A program made the position numbers and the translations under genes. DNA of 61,269 nt from an uncultured Collinsella sp. Its GTDB lineage: Bacteria > Actinomycetota > Coriobacteriia > Coriobacteriales > Coriobacteriaceae. Position 1 is the stretch's first letter; each line of letters begins with the position of its first letter. Shown in pieces: positions 16,451 through 26,128 of the stretch. Location: positions 1 to 61,269 of the forward strand of contig CALDWI010000025.1 in the NCBI GenBank assembly GCA_937923795.1, read 5' to 3'. The notes beneath the pieces are model-generated. The model searched no databases. It worked only from the letters and a program-made list of their open reading frames with translations, and had not been told where the DNA came from.

Positions 16451-17581
16451 CTATTGTCGCTTGAGCTTGCGAGCGATAAGGCTTCTAGCTGCGTCGATGA
16501 TGAGGAGCACTAAGGCAAAGACGATGCTAATGACGATACCCGTGACGATACATATATCTGCCGGGCTGTTTTGGCTGACCAGTATGTTTGCGAGCAACGT
16601 ATTGAAGACGGGACGCCACAGGCTACTGGTGAGCGACTGCATCACATAGAAACCAAGCGTGGCGGTCGATAAGGTGACGATGACACCTGCGGTCCGTGGA
16701 TTGCCTGAGGCCCTGCGCCGGGTCGCCGCAAAGAGCAGAGAGGCGGCAGCGAGGGCAAACGAGATCAACGAGGTTGATTTGTAGGAGAGGACTGCCATCG
16801 CCGTGAGGTTGCCGGTGAAGGAGAGTGCTCCTTCCAGGATGGTGGCGAGCGCCAAAACCGTTACGAGCGAGCGCATGCCCAAGGCGCCCGCCCTGTCCGA
16901 ATCCATGGCGTCGGTTGCGTCGCGGAGCAGTCCGCCGATCAAAAACGCGACTACGTACGTGGTAGCGCTCATGAGCTTTTGGAGCCAAGAAAACTCGCCG
17001 GCGCTTGTCGCACTCATGGCGGCCAAATACCCGTTAACAACGAATACGAGGATTCCAACGGCGATGACCGTCGTCGTGTAGGTTTTCTGGGAGAGTCGGC
17101 TCTTGGCCAGTCCAAACCATGGCGCCATGAAAACTGTGGCGGCATAGACCCAGATAAACTCAAGCCCAAGCGTGTACCAATAGTGCGTATTGAGGGTAAC
17201 ATCGGGAATGGGTGAGACGACCGTGGACCACGCGAGCGCCACGAGGCAATAAAACGCAGTGGGCATAATGACCTTGCCAAGGCGCTGCGCCGTCCGTTGC
17301 ATTTGCGACTTCCACGTTGCTCCACCGTCCCAAGCACGCGCGGCCGAAGCGATGAGAAAATAGCCCGAGATCATAAAGAAGACCTCGTTGGCCCAGCAGC
17401 CAAGCAAGTTAATAAAACCGAGTACGCCGGAATAGGGGAACATCGCAAGTGGGGCATATTCCACGGCGCCGACGCAGACGGCTTGGAAGGTCCACTGAAA
17501 GGTGTGGAACACCGCGATGCCGGCGACCGCGACCAAACGCAGCGCTTCGGTGGGTATGTTGCGTGCGGCTTTGGGCTGCAT
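16451..17581 (-). CDS. Membrane acyltransferase, acyltransferase 3 family
   Basis: A 376-aa integral membrane protein with about ten hydrophobic segments. The N-terminal pattern EALRLVAVAGIAVFHTFQW (R and H of the family motif) and FFMISGYFLIAS place it among acyltransferase-3/OafA-like enzymes that acetylate surface sugars. It has no C-terminal SGNH domain. GAAAGGA lies before the ATG at 17581. It is divergent from the glycosyltransferase run at 17694 and probably decorates the same glycan (inference). Confidence 0.85.
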   Translation of the reverse strand: MQPKAARNIPTEALRLVAVAGIAVFHTFQWTFQAVCVGAVEYAPLAMFPYSGVLGFINLLGCWANEVFFMISGYFLIASAARAWDGGATWKSQMQRTAQRLGKVIMPTAFYCLVALAWSTVVSPIPDVTLNTHYWYTLGLEFIWVYAATVFMAPWFGLAKSRLSQKTYTTTVIAVGILVFVVNGYLAAMSATSAGEFSWLQKLMSATTYVVAFLIGGLLRDATDAMDSDRAGALGMRSLVTVLALATILEGALSFTGNLTAMAVLSYKSTSLISFALAAASLLFAATRRRASGNPRTAGVIVTLSTATLGFYVMQSLTSSLWRPVFNTLLANILVSQNSPADICIVTGIVISIVFALVLLIIDAARSLIARKLKRQ

Positions 17582-17693
17582 GACGTCCTTTCGTATCGGT
17601 TTGCCTCTGCGGGCTCCATAGATTATATAAACGCCCGCTGGCGCGCTGACCCTTTGATACCATGAAACGACAGGTATTTCCTAAGGAGCACAT

Positions 17694-18797
17694 TTGTCTA
17701 CTAACGCCTCTGGCAGCCCTGTCCTGTCGCTGCTTATTCCCATTTACAATGTTCAGCGCTACCTGCGCGAGTGCCTCGATTCTGCCCTGGTGCAGACGCT
17801 CAAGGATATTGAGATCATCTGCATTAACGACGGGTCGACCGACAACTCGCCGGCGATTATCCGCGAGTATATGGAGCGCGATGGGCGCGTCAAGATGATC
17901 GACAAGGCCAACAGCGGCTACGGCGACTCGATGAACCACGGCCTGGAGATGGCGCGTGGCAAGTACGTTGGCATCTTGGAGTCCGATGACTTTATGGCGC
18001 CCGACGCACTCGAAAAGCTTGTCTCGGCCGCCGATAGCAATAATGCCGACTTCGCGAAGGCGAACTTTGATTTCTACTGGTCTAAGCCCGAGGAGCGGCG
18101 CTCGCTGCACGAGATGTTTAAAGCCAAGGACTGTGGCAAGCCGGTGCACCCGAGCGATACGACGCAGTTCTTTAAGCAAAAGCCGTCGATTTGGTCGGCC
18201 GTGTACCGTCGCGATTTTCTTGACCGCAACGGCATTAAGTTCCTGCCGACTCCGGGGGCATCCTTTCAGGACACGTCATTTGCCTTTAAGGTGATCGCGT
18301 GCGCCGATAAGGCTGTTTACCTGCATGATGCCGTGTTGTCTTATCGCCAGGACAACGAGAATTCCTCGGTCAATTCTTCGGCTAAGGTCTTTTGCGTCAA
18401 TTCCGAGTATGCCGAGATTGAGCGTTGGATTCGAGAGGATTATGCCCGCGACCACGCAAGCGGCGATGTCGCGCGCATGCTCAAGTTCAATCAACTCATT
18501 AAGTACGATTCGTACATGTGGAACTACGTGCGCCTGGCGCCTAAGTTCTATAAGGAGTTCCTGGTTCAGATGGCCAAGGAGTTCCAAGCTGCCTTGGACG
18601 CCGGGGACTTTTCGCTTGACGACCTCAAGCCGTGGAAGCGCGCAAATCTCGCTGTCATCCTCAAAGATCCTGAGGGCTGGGTTGACGAGCACCCGAGTTT
18701 TGCGACGGATGGTGCCTTGGGGCGTGCTAAGTATTACGCCTCGGTTGGAGGCCCAGGCGTGGTTGCTGCCTTCCTCATCGAATCGCTGAGGGGGTAG
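17694..18797 (+). CDS. Family 2 glycosyltransferase (paralogue A1)
   Basis: A 367-aa GT-A enzyme. Motifs are LSLLIPIYNVQRYLREC, IICINDGSTD, and the donor-site ESDDFMAP near residue 100. It starts with TTG at 17694, five bases after AAGGAG. The N-terminal 110 residues are almost identical in pattern to the gene at 19919, with an unrelated glycosyltransferase gene between them, suggesting duplication and shuffling. The C-terminal 250 residues include KPSIWSAVYRRDFLD and a Tyr/Trp-rich helical part shared with that paralogue. It is the first gene of a tightly spaced plus-strand run to 24604. Confidence 0.9.
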   Translation: MSTNASGSPVLSLLIPIYNVQRYLRECLDSALVQTLKDIEIICINDGSTDNSPAIIREYMERDGRVKMIDKANSGYGDSMNHGLEMARGKYVGILESDDFMAPDALEKLVSAADSNNADFAKANFDFYWSKPEERRSLHEMFKAKDCGKPVHPSDTTQFFKQKPSIWSAVYRRDFLDRNGIKFLPTPGASFQDTSFAFKVIACADKAVYLHDAVLSYRQDNENSSVNSSAKVFCVNSEYAEIERWIREDYARDHASGDVARMLKFNQLIKYDSYMWNYVRLAPKFYKEFLVQMAKEFQAALDAGDFSLDDLKPWKRANLAVILKDPEGWVDEHPSFATDGALGRAKYYASVGGPGVVAAFLIESLRG

Positions 18798-18803
18798 GTC
18801 GGC

Positions 18804-19844
18804 ATGGGAGAGGCCTCGTGTCCTAAAGCTACCATTGTCGTCCCCGTTTACAACTCTGCGCGCTCGATTCAGCGATGCCTCGATTCGCTGTTGGCCCAGT
18901 CCGAGCGCTCGATTCAGGTTGTCTGCGTCAACGACGGTTCGACTGATGATTCGTTGAACGCGTTGCGCCAGATCGCGCAGGCCGACGATCGTGTACTGGT
19001 GATTGACCAGGAAAACGCGGGCGTCTCGTGCGCTCGAAATGCCGGTATCGATGCTGCCGAGGGCGAGACCGTCTTTTTTGTGGACGCCGACGATTACATC
19101 GATGCCCAGACGGTCGAGCGCGTGCTGCATGCCATGGAGTCTGCGGATGCCGAGGCCGCCGTTTTTGGCGGCGTCTGTGAACCTGCCGATGCTGCCCCCA
19201 AACGTGTCCAGCAACTCATGAGCCCCAAAGCTGGTACCTTCGGCGCCCGTGATCCCCAACTGCTGTTCCATTCGAATGCGCAGCCCTATGCCTGCCGTGC
19301 GGCTTTTTCGCGCGAGCTGCTCAATCGCGAAGGCATTCGCTTCGCCCCCGGTCTGGCTTTGGGCGAGGACGTCGTCTTCCAATTTGCGGCTTATGCGCTT
19401 GCCCGTAAGACCGTCGTCATGCCGGACAAGTTCTACCACTACGTGATGGAGAGCGAATCGGCGACGCACGAGTTCAACAGTGCCGAGGCTCGCGCCAAAA
19501 AGCTTGACGCCCACATGAGGATGCTCGAGGAGGTCTTGGAGGACTGGGCGGCCTACGATCTTTTGGACCTGTGTCCCGGCGAGCTGATAACTTGGTTTTT
19601 GGACCTTATTGTGTTCGACCTGGCGCGCTTGGATGCCGATGACTTCCATCGCGTGGCGGCTCGCGTCAACATGGATCTCACGACGTTTTTGGGAACGGAG
19701 TGGGCGGATATGCCTGCTAAGGGTGCCGTTCGCCGTGTTGCCCACAAGCTCGTTGCGGCGACCTCGGGCGTTTCGATGGCAGACGCCACGCTGTTCTATC
19801 TTTCGACTCGCGGTCTCAAAGCCTGCCTGGAGCGCTTTATCTAA
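18804..19844 (+). CDS. Family 2 glycosyltransferase
   Basis: A 346-aa GT-A enzyme with ATIVVPVYNSARSIQRCLDS, VCVNDGSTDDS and FFVDADDYIDAQ (DxD-like donor site). It starts 6 nt after the previous stop, with GGGGGTAGGT as ribosome-binding site. The substrate cannot be read from the sequence. Confidence 0.9.
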   Translation: MGEASCPKATIVVPVYNSARSIQRCLDSLLAQSERSIQVVCVNDGSTDDSLNALRQIAQADDRVLVIDQENAGVSCARNAGIDAAEGETVFFVDADDYIDAQTVERVLHAMESADAEAAVFGGVCEPADAAPKRVQQLMSPKAGTFGARDPQLLFHSNAQPYACRAAFSRELLNREGIRFAPGLALGEDVVFQFAAYALARKTVVMPDKFYHYVMESESATHEFNSAEARAKKLDAHMRMLEEVLEDWAAYDLLDLCPGELITWFLDLIVFDLARLDADDFHRVAARVNMDLTTFLGTEWADMPAKGAVRRVAHKLVAATSGVSMADATLFYLSTRGLKACLERFI

Positions 19845-19918
19845 TTCCAAACGTTGCCGCCCGCCGCAACTCGGCTGCTAAAATAACCCTGTTACACGCT
19901 ATTCAACAGGAGGTTCTC

Positions 19919-21037
19919 TTGCAGAACTCTGATACCCCTAAAGTTTCGCTGCTTGTGCCCATTTGCAATGTCGAACGCTACCTGCGCGAGTGCCTCGATT
20001 CCGCCGTGGCTCAGACGCTTAAGGACATCGAGATCATTTGCATTAACGACGGCTCCACCGATAGCTCGTCAGATATCATCCGCGAGTACATGGAGCGCGA
20101 CCCCCGTGTAAAGATGATCGATAAATCCAACAGCGGCTACGGCGACTCGATGAACCGCGGCCTGGAGATGGCGCGCGGCGAGTATGTGGGCATCCTTGAG
20201 TCCGACGACTTTATGTTTGAGAATTCGCTCCAAAAGCTGGTCGCCAAGGCCGATGCTGAGCATGCCGATGTGGTGAAGGGCGACTTTGACCTGTATTGGT
20301 CCGCGCCCAGTGAGCGCCGTGAGCTGTTTGGGATTATCGATGAGCATATGACGGGCGCCGCGTATCGCCCCGTCGATCGCCCTGGCATCTTCTACCGCAA
20401 ACCTTCCATTTGGTCTGCCATCTATCGGCGCGAGTTCCTCAACGACAATCAGATTCGGTTCCTTCCCACGCCGGGTGCCTCGTATCAGGACGCAGGCTTT
20501 AACTTTAAGGTTTGGGCTTGCGCCGAGCGCGCCGCGTTTATTACGGACCCCATTTTGTGCTATCGCCAGGATAACGAGAAGAGCTCTGTTAATTCGCCCA
20601 ACAAGGTGTTTTGCGTGTGCGACGAATATGCCGAGATGCAACGTTTTTTGGACGAGCGTCCCGAGCTCAAGGCTCAGCTCCAGGGCATTTTAATGCGCAT
20701 GAAGGTCGATACGTACCGTTGGAATGATGAGCGTCTGGTCGATGAACTGCGTGAGCAGTTTTGGAAGAAAGCCTCGTCTGAGCTCAAGGCCGATTGGGAT
20801 GCTGGTCGCTTTGATCTGTCGCTGTTCGACCCGCGTGGCGAGACCGACTTGCGCCTGATGGTCAAGTCGCCTCGTGCCTATATCGATTCGCGCTTTGACT
20901 TTAAGAAGCCGGGCAAGCTCAATACGTTTAAACATTACTTTAAGATTGGCGGCCTGCCGCTGGTCTGGCGCGTGCTGACGTATCAGCGCACCTACGGCGA
21001 CAATCCGCACCCCGATGACGTTCCGGCCGCACAGTAA
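19919..21037 (+). CDS. Family 2 glycosyltransferase (paralogue A2)
   Basis: A 372-aa enzyme closely related to the gene at 17694. It shares IEIICINDGSTD, a GYGDSMN-type loop, MARGEYVGILESDDFM and KPSIWSAIYRREFL. It also starts with TTG (19919), after ACAGGAGG. A 74-nt gap separates it from the previous gene. Confidence 0.9.
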   Translation: MQNSDTPKVSLLVPICNVERYLRECLDSAVAQTLKDIEIICINDGSTDSSSDIIREYMERDPRVKMIDKSNSGYGDSMNRGLEMARGEYVGILESDDFMFENSLQKLVAKADAEHADVVKGDFDLYWSAPSERRELFGIIDEHMTGAAYRPVDRPGIFYRKPSIWSAIYRREFLNDNQIRFLPTPGASYQDAGFNFKVWACAERAAFITDPILCYRQDNEKSSVNSPNKVFCVCDEYAEMQRFLDERPELKAQLQGILMRMKVDTYRWNDERLVDELREQFWKKASSELKADWDAGRFDLSLFDPRGETDLRLMVKSPRAYIDSRFDFKKPGKLNTFKHYFKIGGLPLVWRVLTYQRTYGDNPHPDDVPAAQ

Positions 21038-21049
21038 GAGCGAGTGACT

Positions 21050-22117
21050 ATGGCTACCCCCAAGATTTCCGTTGTCGTTCCCATCTATAAAGTGGAGGAG
21101 TGTCTGGCCTGGTGCTTGGACTCCCTGCTTGCGCAGGACATGCCCGATTGGGAAGGCGTGCTGGTTAACGATGGCTCGCCGGACGGTTCGCGCGATATTG
21201 CGGCTGCCTATTGCGAAAAGGACGCGCGCTTTACGCTGGTCGATAAGCTCAACGGCGGCCTGTCGAGTGCACGTAATGCAGGCATCGCCGCGTCCACGGC
21301 GCCTATCGTCGCGTTCTTGGATTCCGACGACCGATTTACGCCCGATGCGTGCCGTGTGATCGTAGATGCCTTTGAGCGCGAAGGCTGCGACGTTTTGACC
21401 TTTGGCGCGAACCCGTATCCGCTGGAGGCGGGGTATCCGTGGCTTAACTATGTGCTGAGCCCGCGCGATGTGTCGTTTGAAGGCTATAACTCTGACTTGC
21501 TGTTTAAGGAAGCATCTCGCCCCTTTGCATGGCGCACCGCCTGCAAGCGTGAGTTTTTGCTGGGCAACGGGATCGTGTTCGACGAAACCGTTAAGTACGG
21601 CGAGGACCAGGTCTTCGATTTTGCCGTGTACGGTCGTTCGCACAAGACCGCGCTTATCTCGAACAAGCTGTATGACTACCGCGTGGCGCGCAAGGGTTCG
21701 CTCATGGACACCATGCGCTACGACGACGAGACACGTCTGCTGGAGCACGTGAAGATTTACTCCGCGGTGCTGGCTGACTGGCGGCGCGACGGTCTCGATG
21801 CTCAGCATGCCGATGACCTGGCGTACTTCCTCTGCGATCTGGTGCTGTACGATGCGCTCAGGTTGCTGGGTTCGGACTGCGGCAAGGTGTTTGCTGCCGT
21901 TGCCACGGCGCTCGCCGGCTCTGCCGTGGGCAGCGTTGCTGCGCTCGCACAATGCGCTCCTTCTGTTGCTGCTATGGTGCGTGCGGCGCTTACCAGCAAG
22001 GCTCCCAATGCCCGTGAGCGCAAAAAGCTCATGTTCGATTACGACGTCTTGAGGTTTGGGCGCTTGGGTGCCTGCAAACGCATGGCAGCGAACGCCCTGG
22101 GAAAGCGAGAAGTGTAG
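21050..22117 (+). CDS. Family 2 glycosyltransferase
   Basis: About 355 aa with ISVVVPIYKVEECLAWCLDS, VLVNDGSPDGS and VAFLDSDDRFTPDA. The ATG at 21050 is chosen over a GTG six bases earlier because its distance from AAGAG is better. The stop is immediately followed by the ATG of the next gene. Confidence 0.9.
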   Translation: MATPKISVVVPIYKVEECLAWCLDSLLAQDMPDWEGVLVNDGSPDGSRDIAAAYCEKDARFTLVDKLNGGLSSARNAGIAASTAPIVAFLDSDDRFTPDACRVIVDAFEREGCDVLTFGANPYPLEAGYPWLNYVLSPRDVSFEGYNSDLLFKEASRPFAWRTACKREFLLGNGIVFDETVKYGEDQVFDFAVYGRSHKTALISNKLYDYRVARKGSLMDTMRYDDETRLLEHVKIYSAVLADWRRDGLDAQHADDLAYFLCDLVLYDALRLLGSDCGKVFAAVATALAGSAVGSVAALAQCAPSVAAMVRAALTSKAPNARERKKLMFDYDVLRFGRLGACKRMAANALGKREV

Positions 22118-24604
22118 ATGAGTATCAAGCGTTTGGCACTTTGCCGCAGCCAGGGCCGTCTGTTTGTGCTGCTTCGTTTTGCCGGTCAGGATGTCGTCGC
22201 GCTTATTGAGCGGGAGGGCTCTCAGGCGTTTGTCCATGCGACGACGAGCGGTTCTTGTGTGCCGTTGCTGGTGTTCCCAGTCGATCATGGCCGTGTGCTG
22301 GCGTTTTGCCCTTCCGTTTCCGATTACGAGCGCGAGCTCGCCGTCTTGGTGCTTCCGTTTTTGGATGGCTCGTCGATGGATGTCGTTTTTGCATCCGGTG
22401 GTCAAAGGTTGGGCTCCATTCGTCTCGATAGCCGCGTGGCCAAGCTGGAATCCAAGATTAACTACAAAGCAAAGCCTGCGCTGTGCGCGCTTATCCGCGA
22501 TGCGCAGCGTGGCGAATGCTGCGGTCGCTACGAGATCGATGCCATTCGCTATTTACCGGCAGACGCCGGCGCGGTGTGGCGCTATGAGGTTACCTGGGCG
22601 GGAGACCCCCAGTGCGCACCTGAGCTCCAGATCTTCGATACGCATATGAATGCCATCGATGTCACTGTGCATGTGTTTGAATCGCAGGTCGATGTTCCTC
22701 AGCGCAACGGTTGCCGCGTCAATAAAACGTATCTGAGCGTTGAGATGCCCCAGGATATACGAGATTTTGTCGCGATTGCGAGCGATCCCACGGAGCAGAT
22801 CCAGAGCGGGTTTTGCGCCATGGATGGTCGCCTGTACAACGGCATGTTCGACGACAGCTGGAACCGCATGAAGGACGCGCGTGCAGACGACGCAGCTTAT
22901 CGACGTTGGTTTGAGCAACATCGCGCAAAGCCGGGCGATTTGGCGTGCCAGCGTGTCGCTTCGGCGGCCTTTGCCTATAGACCGCTCGTGAGCATTGTGG
23001 TGCCGTGCTACAAGACTGATCGGGTCTACCTGCGCGAGCTGCTGGACTCGGTGCAAGCCCAGAGCTATGACAACTGGGAACTGCTCCTTATGGACGCCTC
23101 GCCCGAATGGGACGCGGTGGCCAATCTTGCGGCAGGTGTCAACGACGAGCGGGTTCGTCGTATTGAGCTGCCCGGCAACGGCGGCATTGTGCTCAACACC
23201 AACGCAGGTATTGAGCAGGCGATGGGCGACTACATCGCGTTCTTGGACCATGACGACATTCTGGAACCGGACGCGTTATTCCACTATGTTTCCGCGCTGA
23301 ATAAGGCGGCCGAGGGCGAGCGCCCCCAGGTCCTGTTCTGCGACGAGGACATGTTTCAGAAAACGGGGGAGTGGGGTCAGCCGGTCTTTAAGATGCGGCT
23401 CAATGTCGATCTGCTCTATAGCCATAACTGCGTGACGCATTTTCTGATGGTGGAGAAGGCGCTCATCGATCACATTGGCACGTCTCCAGAAGACGTTGCG
23501 GGTGCCCAGGATTACGACCTGACGCTTCGCTGCCTTGCAGCCGGCGCGCGGTTTGAGCACGTTGCGCATGTGCTGTATCACTGGCGCGTGCATCCGGGAT
23601 CGACCGCCGACGGTTCTGCCGATAGCAAGCCGTATGCTATTGAAGCCGGGCGCCTTGCGCTTCAGCGCCACTTTAACGCGCTGGGCATTTGCGGAACGGT
23701 CGAGGAGACCGAGACGCCGTTTGTCTACCGCATGCACTATGCGCTGCCGAAGCCTGCGCCGCTGGTGAGCATTGTGATTCCGACCAAGGATCACATTGAG
23801 ACGCTCGACGCCTGCGTGATGTCGATTGCCCAGAAGGCAACGTATACCAACTACGAGATCGTCTTGGTGGAGAACAACAGCGAAGACCCGGAGACGTTTG
23901 CGTATTACGAAACCCTGCCGGAACGCGTGGCTGCGGCATCCGAAGGCAAGGGTATCGCGCGCGTTGTGTACTGGCCGGGTGAGTTCAATTACTCCCAGAT
24001 CATTAACTTTGGCGTGGAGCATGCCAAGGGCGACTATCTGCTGCTGCTCAACAACGATACCGAGGTCATAAGCCCCGACTTTATCGAAGAGATGATGAGC
24101 TATCTGCAGCGTCCCGATGCGGGCGTGGTGGGCGCCAAACTCTACTTTGCCGATCATCTGGTGCAGCATGCCGGCATTTTGGTTGGCGCGCGTGGCGCAC
24201 TTGCCCATGCCAACCAGGACTTCTCGGCAAAGCGCGAGGGCTATCTTGCCCGCGCTGTGCGCCCCGGTAACTTCAGCGCCGTAACGGGTGCCTGCCAGAT
24301 GGTCCGACGCGACGTATTTGAGCGGGTCGGCGGCTACAACGAGGAATTCGCCGTCGGTTTTAACGACGCTGACTTTTGCCTGCGCGTGTGGGAGGCCGGC
24401 TACCGCACCATCTTTACGCCCTATGCAGAGCTGTACCACTACGAGTTCACCTCGCGCGGCAGGGAAGAGGCCAACGAGGAAAAGCTGCGCCGCTGGAAGC
24501 GCGAGCAAGCACTGTTCATGCAGCGCTGGCCTGAGTTCTTCTTGACGGGCGATCCGTGGTTGGGGCCGAACTTATCCGTTGAGAGCGAGTATTTCTCGCT
24601 TTAG
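22118..24604 (+). CDS. Large glycosyltransferase with two tandem GT2 domains
   Basis: An 828-aa protein. The N-terminal 280 residues form a beta-rich region of unknown role. The first GT-A domain begins at about residue 290 (LVSIVVPCYKTDRVYLREL, then AFLDHDDILEPDAL). The second begins at about 548 (LVSIVIPTKDHIETLDACV, then LLLNNDTEVISPDF and FNDADFCLRVWEAGYR). This layout fits two-domain enzymes, such as rhamnan- or O-antigen-type polymerising transferases, that add two linkages in turn. It is the last gene of the run and starts directly on the previous stop. A paralogue with the same order lies at 55867-58293. Confidence 0.9.
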   Translation: MSIKRLALCRSQGRLFVLLRFAGQDVVALIEREGSQAFVHATTSGSCVPLLVFPVDHGRVLAFCPSVSDYERELAVLVLPFLDGSSMDVVFASGGQRLGSIRLDSRVAKLESKINYKAKPALCALIRDAQRGECCGRYEIDAIRYLPADAGAVWRYEVTWAGDPQCAPELQIFDTHMNAIDVTVHVFESQVDVPQRNGCRVNKTYLSVEMPQDIRDFVAIASDPTEQIQSGFCAMDGRLYNGMFDDSWNRMKDARADDAAYRRWFEQHRAKPGDLACQRVASAAFAYRPLVSIVVPCYKTDRVYLRELLDSVQAQSYDNWELLLMDASPEWDAVANLAAGVNDERVRRIELPGNGGIVLNTNAGIEQAMGDYIAFLDHDDILEPDALFHYVSALNKAAEGERPQVLFCDEDMFQKTGEWGQPVFKMRLNVDLLYSHNCVTHFLMVEKALIDHIGTSPEDVAGAQDYDLTLRCLAAGARFEHVAHVLYHWRVHPGSTADGSADSKPYAIEAGRLALQRHFNALGICGTVEETETPFVYRMHYALPKPAPLVSIVIPTKDHIETLDACVMSIAQKATYTNYEIVLVENNSEDPETFAYYETLPERVAAASEGKGIARVVYWPGEFNYSQIINFGVEHAKGDYLLLLNNDTEVISPDFIEEMMSYLQRPDAGVVGAKLYFADHLVQHAGILVGARGALAHANQDFSAKREGYLARAVRPGNFSAVTGACQMVRRDVFERVGGYNEEFAVGFNDADFCLRVWEAGYRTIFTPYAELYHYEFTSRGREEANEEKLRRWKREQALFMQRWPEFFLTGDPWLGPNLSVESEYFSL

Positions 24605-24689
24605 AAAATGGATTTTAGGAAGTCCTCAACTTACTTTCGATATGAGCTGAGAAGAAAGCAACGTCTAGGCGATTTGCTGCAATACATTA

Positions 24690-24790
24690 CGATAGCTCGA
24701 TACTTCCGCGATACGTTTATACAGACTTATACAACTCGATATAATCCGATATAGTCTACGATAAACTTATAAAGCTAAGGTTGACCGATA
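24690..24790 (+). promoter_or_regulatory. Cluster of CGATA repeats before the ATPase gene
   Basis: CGATA occurs in the same orientation at 24690, 24698, 24709, 24737, 24747, 24759 and 24786, with another at 24639. Two triplets have spacings of 8/11 and 10/12 nt, close to one helical turn. Together with the AT-rich background this looks like a multi-site operator or nucleation site upstream of the gene at 24816. Confidence 0.4.
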
Positions 24791-24815
24791 ATCGATTGTC
24801 TTGAGAGGCAAACAA

Positions 24816-25919
24816 GTGAGCGCCACTGTATTCCATAATCCGTTTCGTCCCACTGCCGGCGCTGAGCCTCCGCGCATTATTGGTCGCGATGATATCGCTC
24901 TTGAGTTTACCGAGAGTTTGAATGCGGGGATTGGTGCACCTGCGAGGCTCATGCGCATTGCTGGACCGAGGGGCTCCGGAAAAACTGTTTTGCTCTGCGA
25001 TCTTAGGGATCGTGCGCGAGAACTTGGATGGAAGACCGCTATTGTTTCTGCTGGCCCTAACCTATTGCTGGACTTGAAGGATCAGGTTGCTGATTCTTCC
25101 CTTGCGGCCAATGCTTCGGTCGGTGTAAACGCCGGCTTTGTTTCTGCGAAAGTCGATGTTGCACCCAAAGAGTCGAGCCTTAGAAAGTTGCTAAGTTCGG
25201 CGGCGAAGTCATCCGAGGGTCTTTTTATTGCCATCGATGAAGTTCAGGACGCTCCGATTGACGATATGCGTGCCATTGCGTCTACGGTTCAGCTTTTGAT
25301 AGGGGAAAAAGTAGATATCGCACTTGCCTTTGCCGGCTTGCCCGCCGGCGTTATGGATCTTATTAACGGCAAGGCGCTTACGTTCTTGCGTCGTGCCCTC
25401 CCCGAAGATCTGGCGCCTATCAACCAGGTGGAGGTAGCGCTCTCTATGGGCGATAGCTTTGTCGCGACTGGTTTGACCATAGAGGACAATCTTCTGTCGA
25501 GAGCCGCTAAGGCCACTAAGGGCCATGCCTATCTGGTGCAACTGGTCGGATATTCCATTTGGCAGCGCGCCAACTTGCATCGTGCCAAAAGTGCCATCGT
25601 GAGTGAGCGCGATGTTGCCGAAGGCATTGCGCTGGCAGAAGCTCGTTTTCACGATGTTGTTCACGAGCCCGCGATTTCTGGACTGGGGCTCAACGATATT
25701 AAATACCTTTTGGCTATGTGCGAGGATAAACAACAGTCCAAATCAGCCGAGATTGCTAAGCGCATGGGTAAAAAGACCAATGAGGTCAGCTCCATTAGGG
25801 CAAAATTGCTACAAAGAGAGGTTATTCAGGCACCACAGAGGGGCTACGTGCAGTTTGCCGTGCCGGACCTAGATATCTATCTGCGAGAGAACGCCGAGGA
25901 GATTCTCGAACGGTTCTAG
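24816..25919 (+). CDS. AAA-type ATPase with C-terminal winged helix
   Basis: A 367-aa protein. FHNPFRPTAGAEPP at the N-terminus and IIGRDDIALEFTESL are followed by a P-loop RIAGPRGSGKTVLL (about residues 45-58) and a Walker B LFIAIDEVQDAP. The arrangement is that of AAA_16/ORC-like or STAND-like ATPases. The C-terminal 80 residues (LNDIKYLLAMCEDKQQSKSA, IAKRMGKKTNEVSSIRAKL) form a winged helix. The GTG at 24816 has GAGAGG seven bases upstream and is preferred to the TTG at 24801. It is monocistronic. Similar proteins occur alone in actinobacterial genomes and their role is unknown. Confidence 0.75.
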   Translation: MSATVFHNPFRPTAGAEPPRIIGRDDIALEFTESLNAGIGAPARLMRIAGPRGSGKTVLLCDLRDRARELGWKTAIVSAGPNLLLDLKDQVADSSLAANASVGVNAGFVSAKVDVAPKESSLRKLLSSAAKSSEGLFIAIDEVQDAPIDDMRAIASTVQLLIGEKVDIALAFAGLPAGVMDLINGKALTFLRRALPEDLAPINQVEVALSMGDSFVATGLTIEDNLLSRAAKATKGHAYLVQLVGYSIWQRANLHRAKSAIVSERDVAEGIALAEARFHDVVHEPAISGLGLNDIKYLLAMCEDKQQSKSAEIAKRMGKKTNEVSSIRAKLLQREVIQAPQRGYVQFAVPDLDIYLRENAEEILERF

Positions 25920-26128
25920 GTCGAGTGAGGGCGACGTCATGTTCTTTAAGACTGCTATCAGCGTCGATTGCCATATCGGGTTTTTCTGGGCGGCAGTCCC
26001 CGTGATAATAGAGATGTGGCATTCATCGTCGCCCGCTAATCAGATTTCGTCTATCTATAACATTGCGTGTTTTAATTTGCAGGAACAAAGATATCATTCG
26101 CAAAGCGTGAGGGTTATCTTGCCCGTGC
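25920..26128. other. AT-rich intergenic stretch, no gene supported
   Basis: 209 bp before the dyad array. A 69-codon frame beginning at 25939 has no family resemblance and runs into the array, so I do not call it. No T-run terminator is seen after the ATPase gene. Confidence 0.4.

Noticed and set aside
20690..22405. 571-codon minus-strand ORF opposite two glycosyltransferase genes
   Set aside because: Composition typical of an antisense frame; spans the junction of two well-supported genes.
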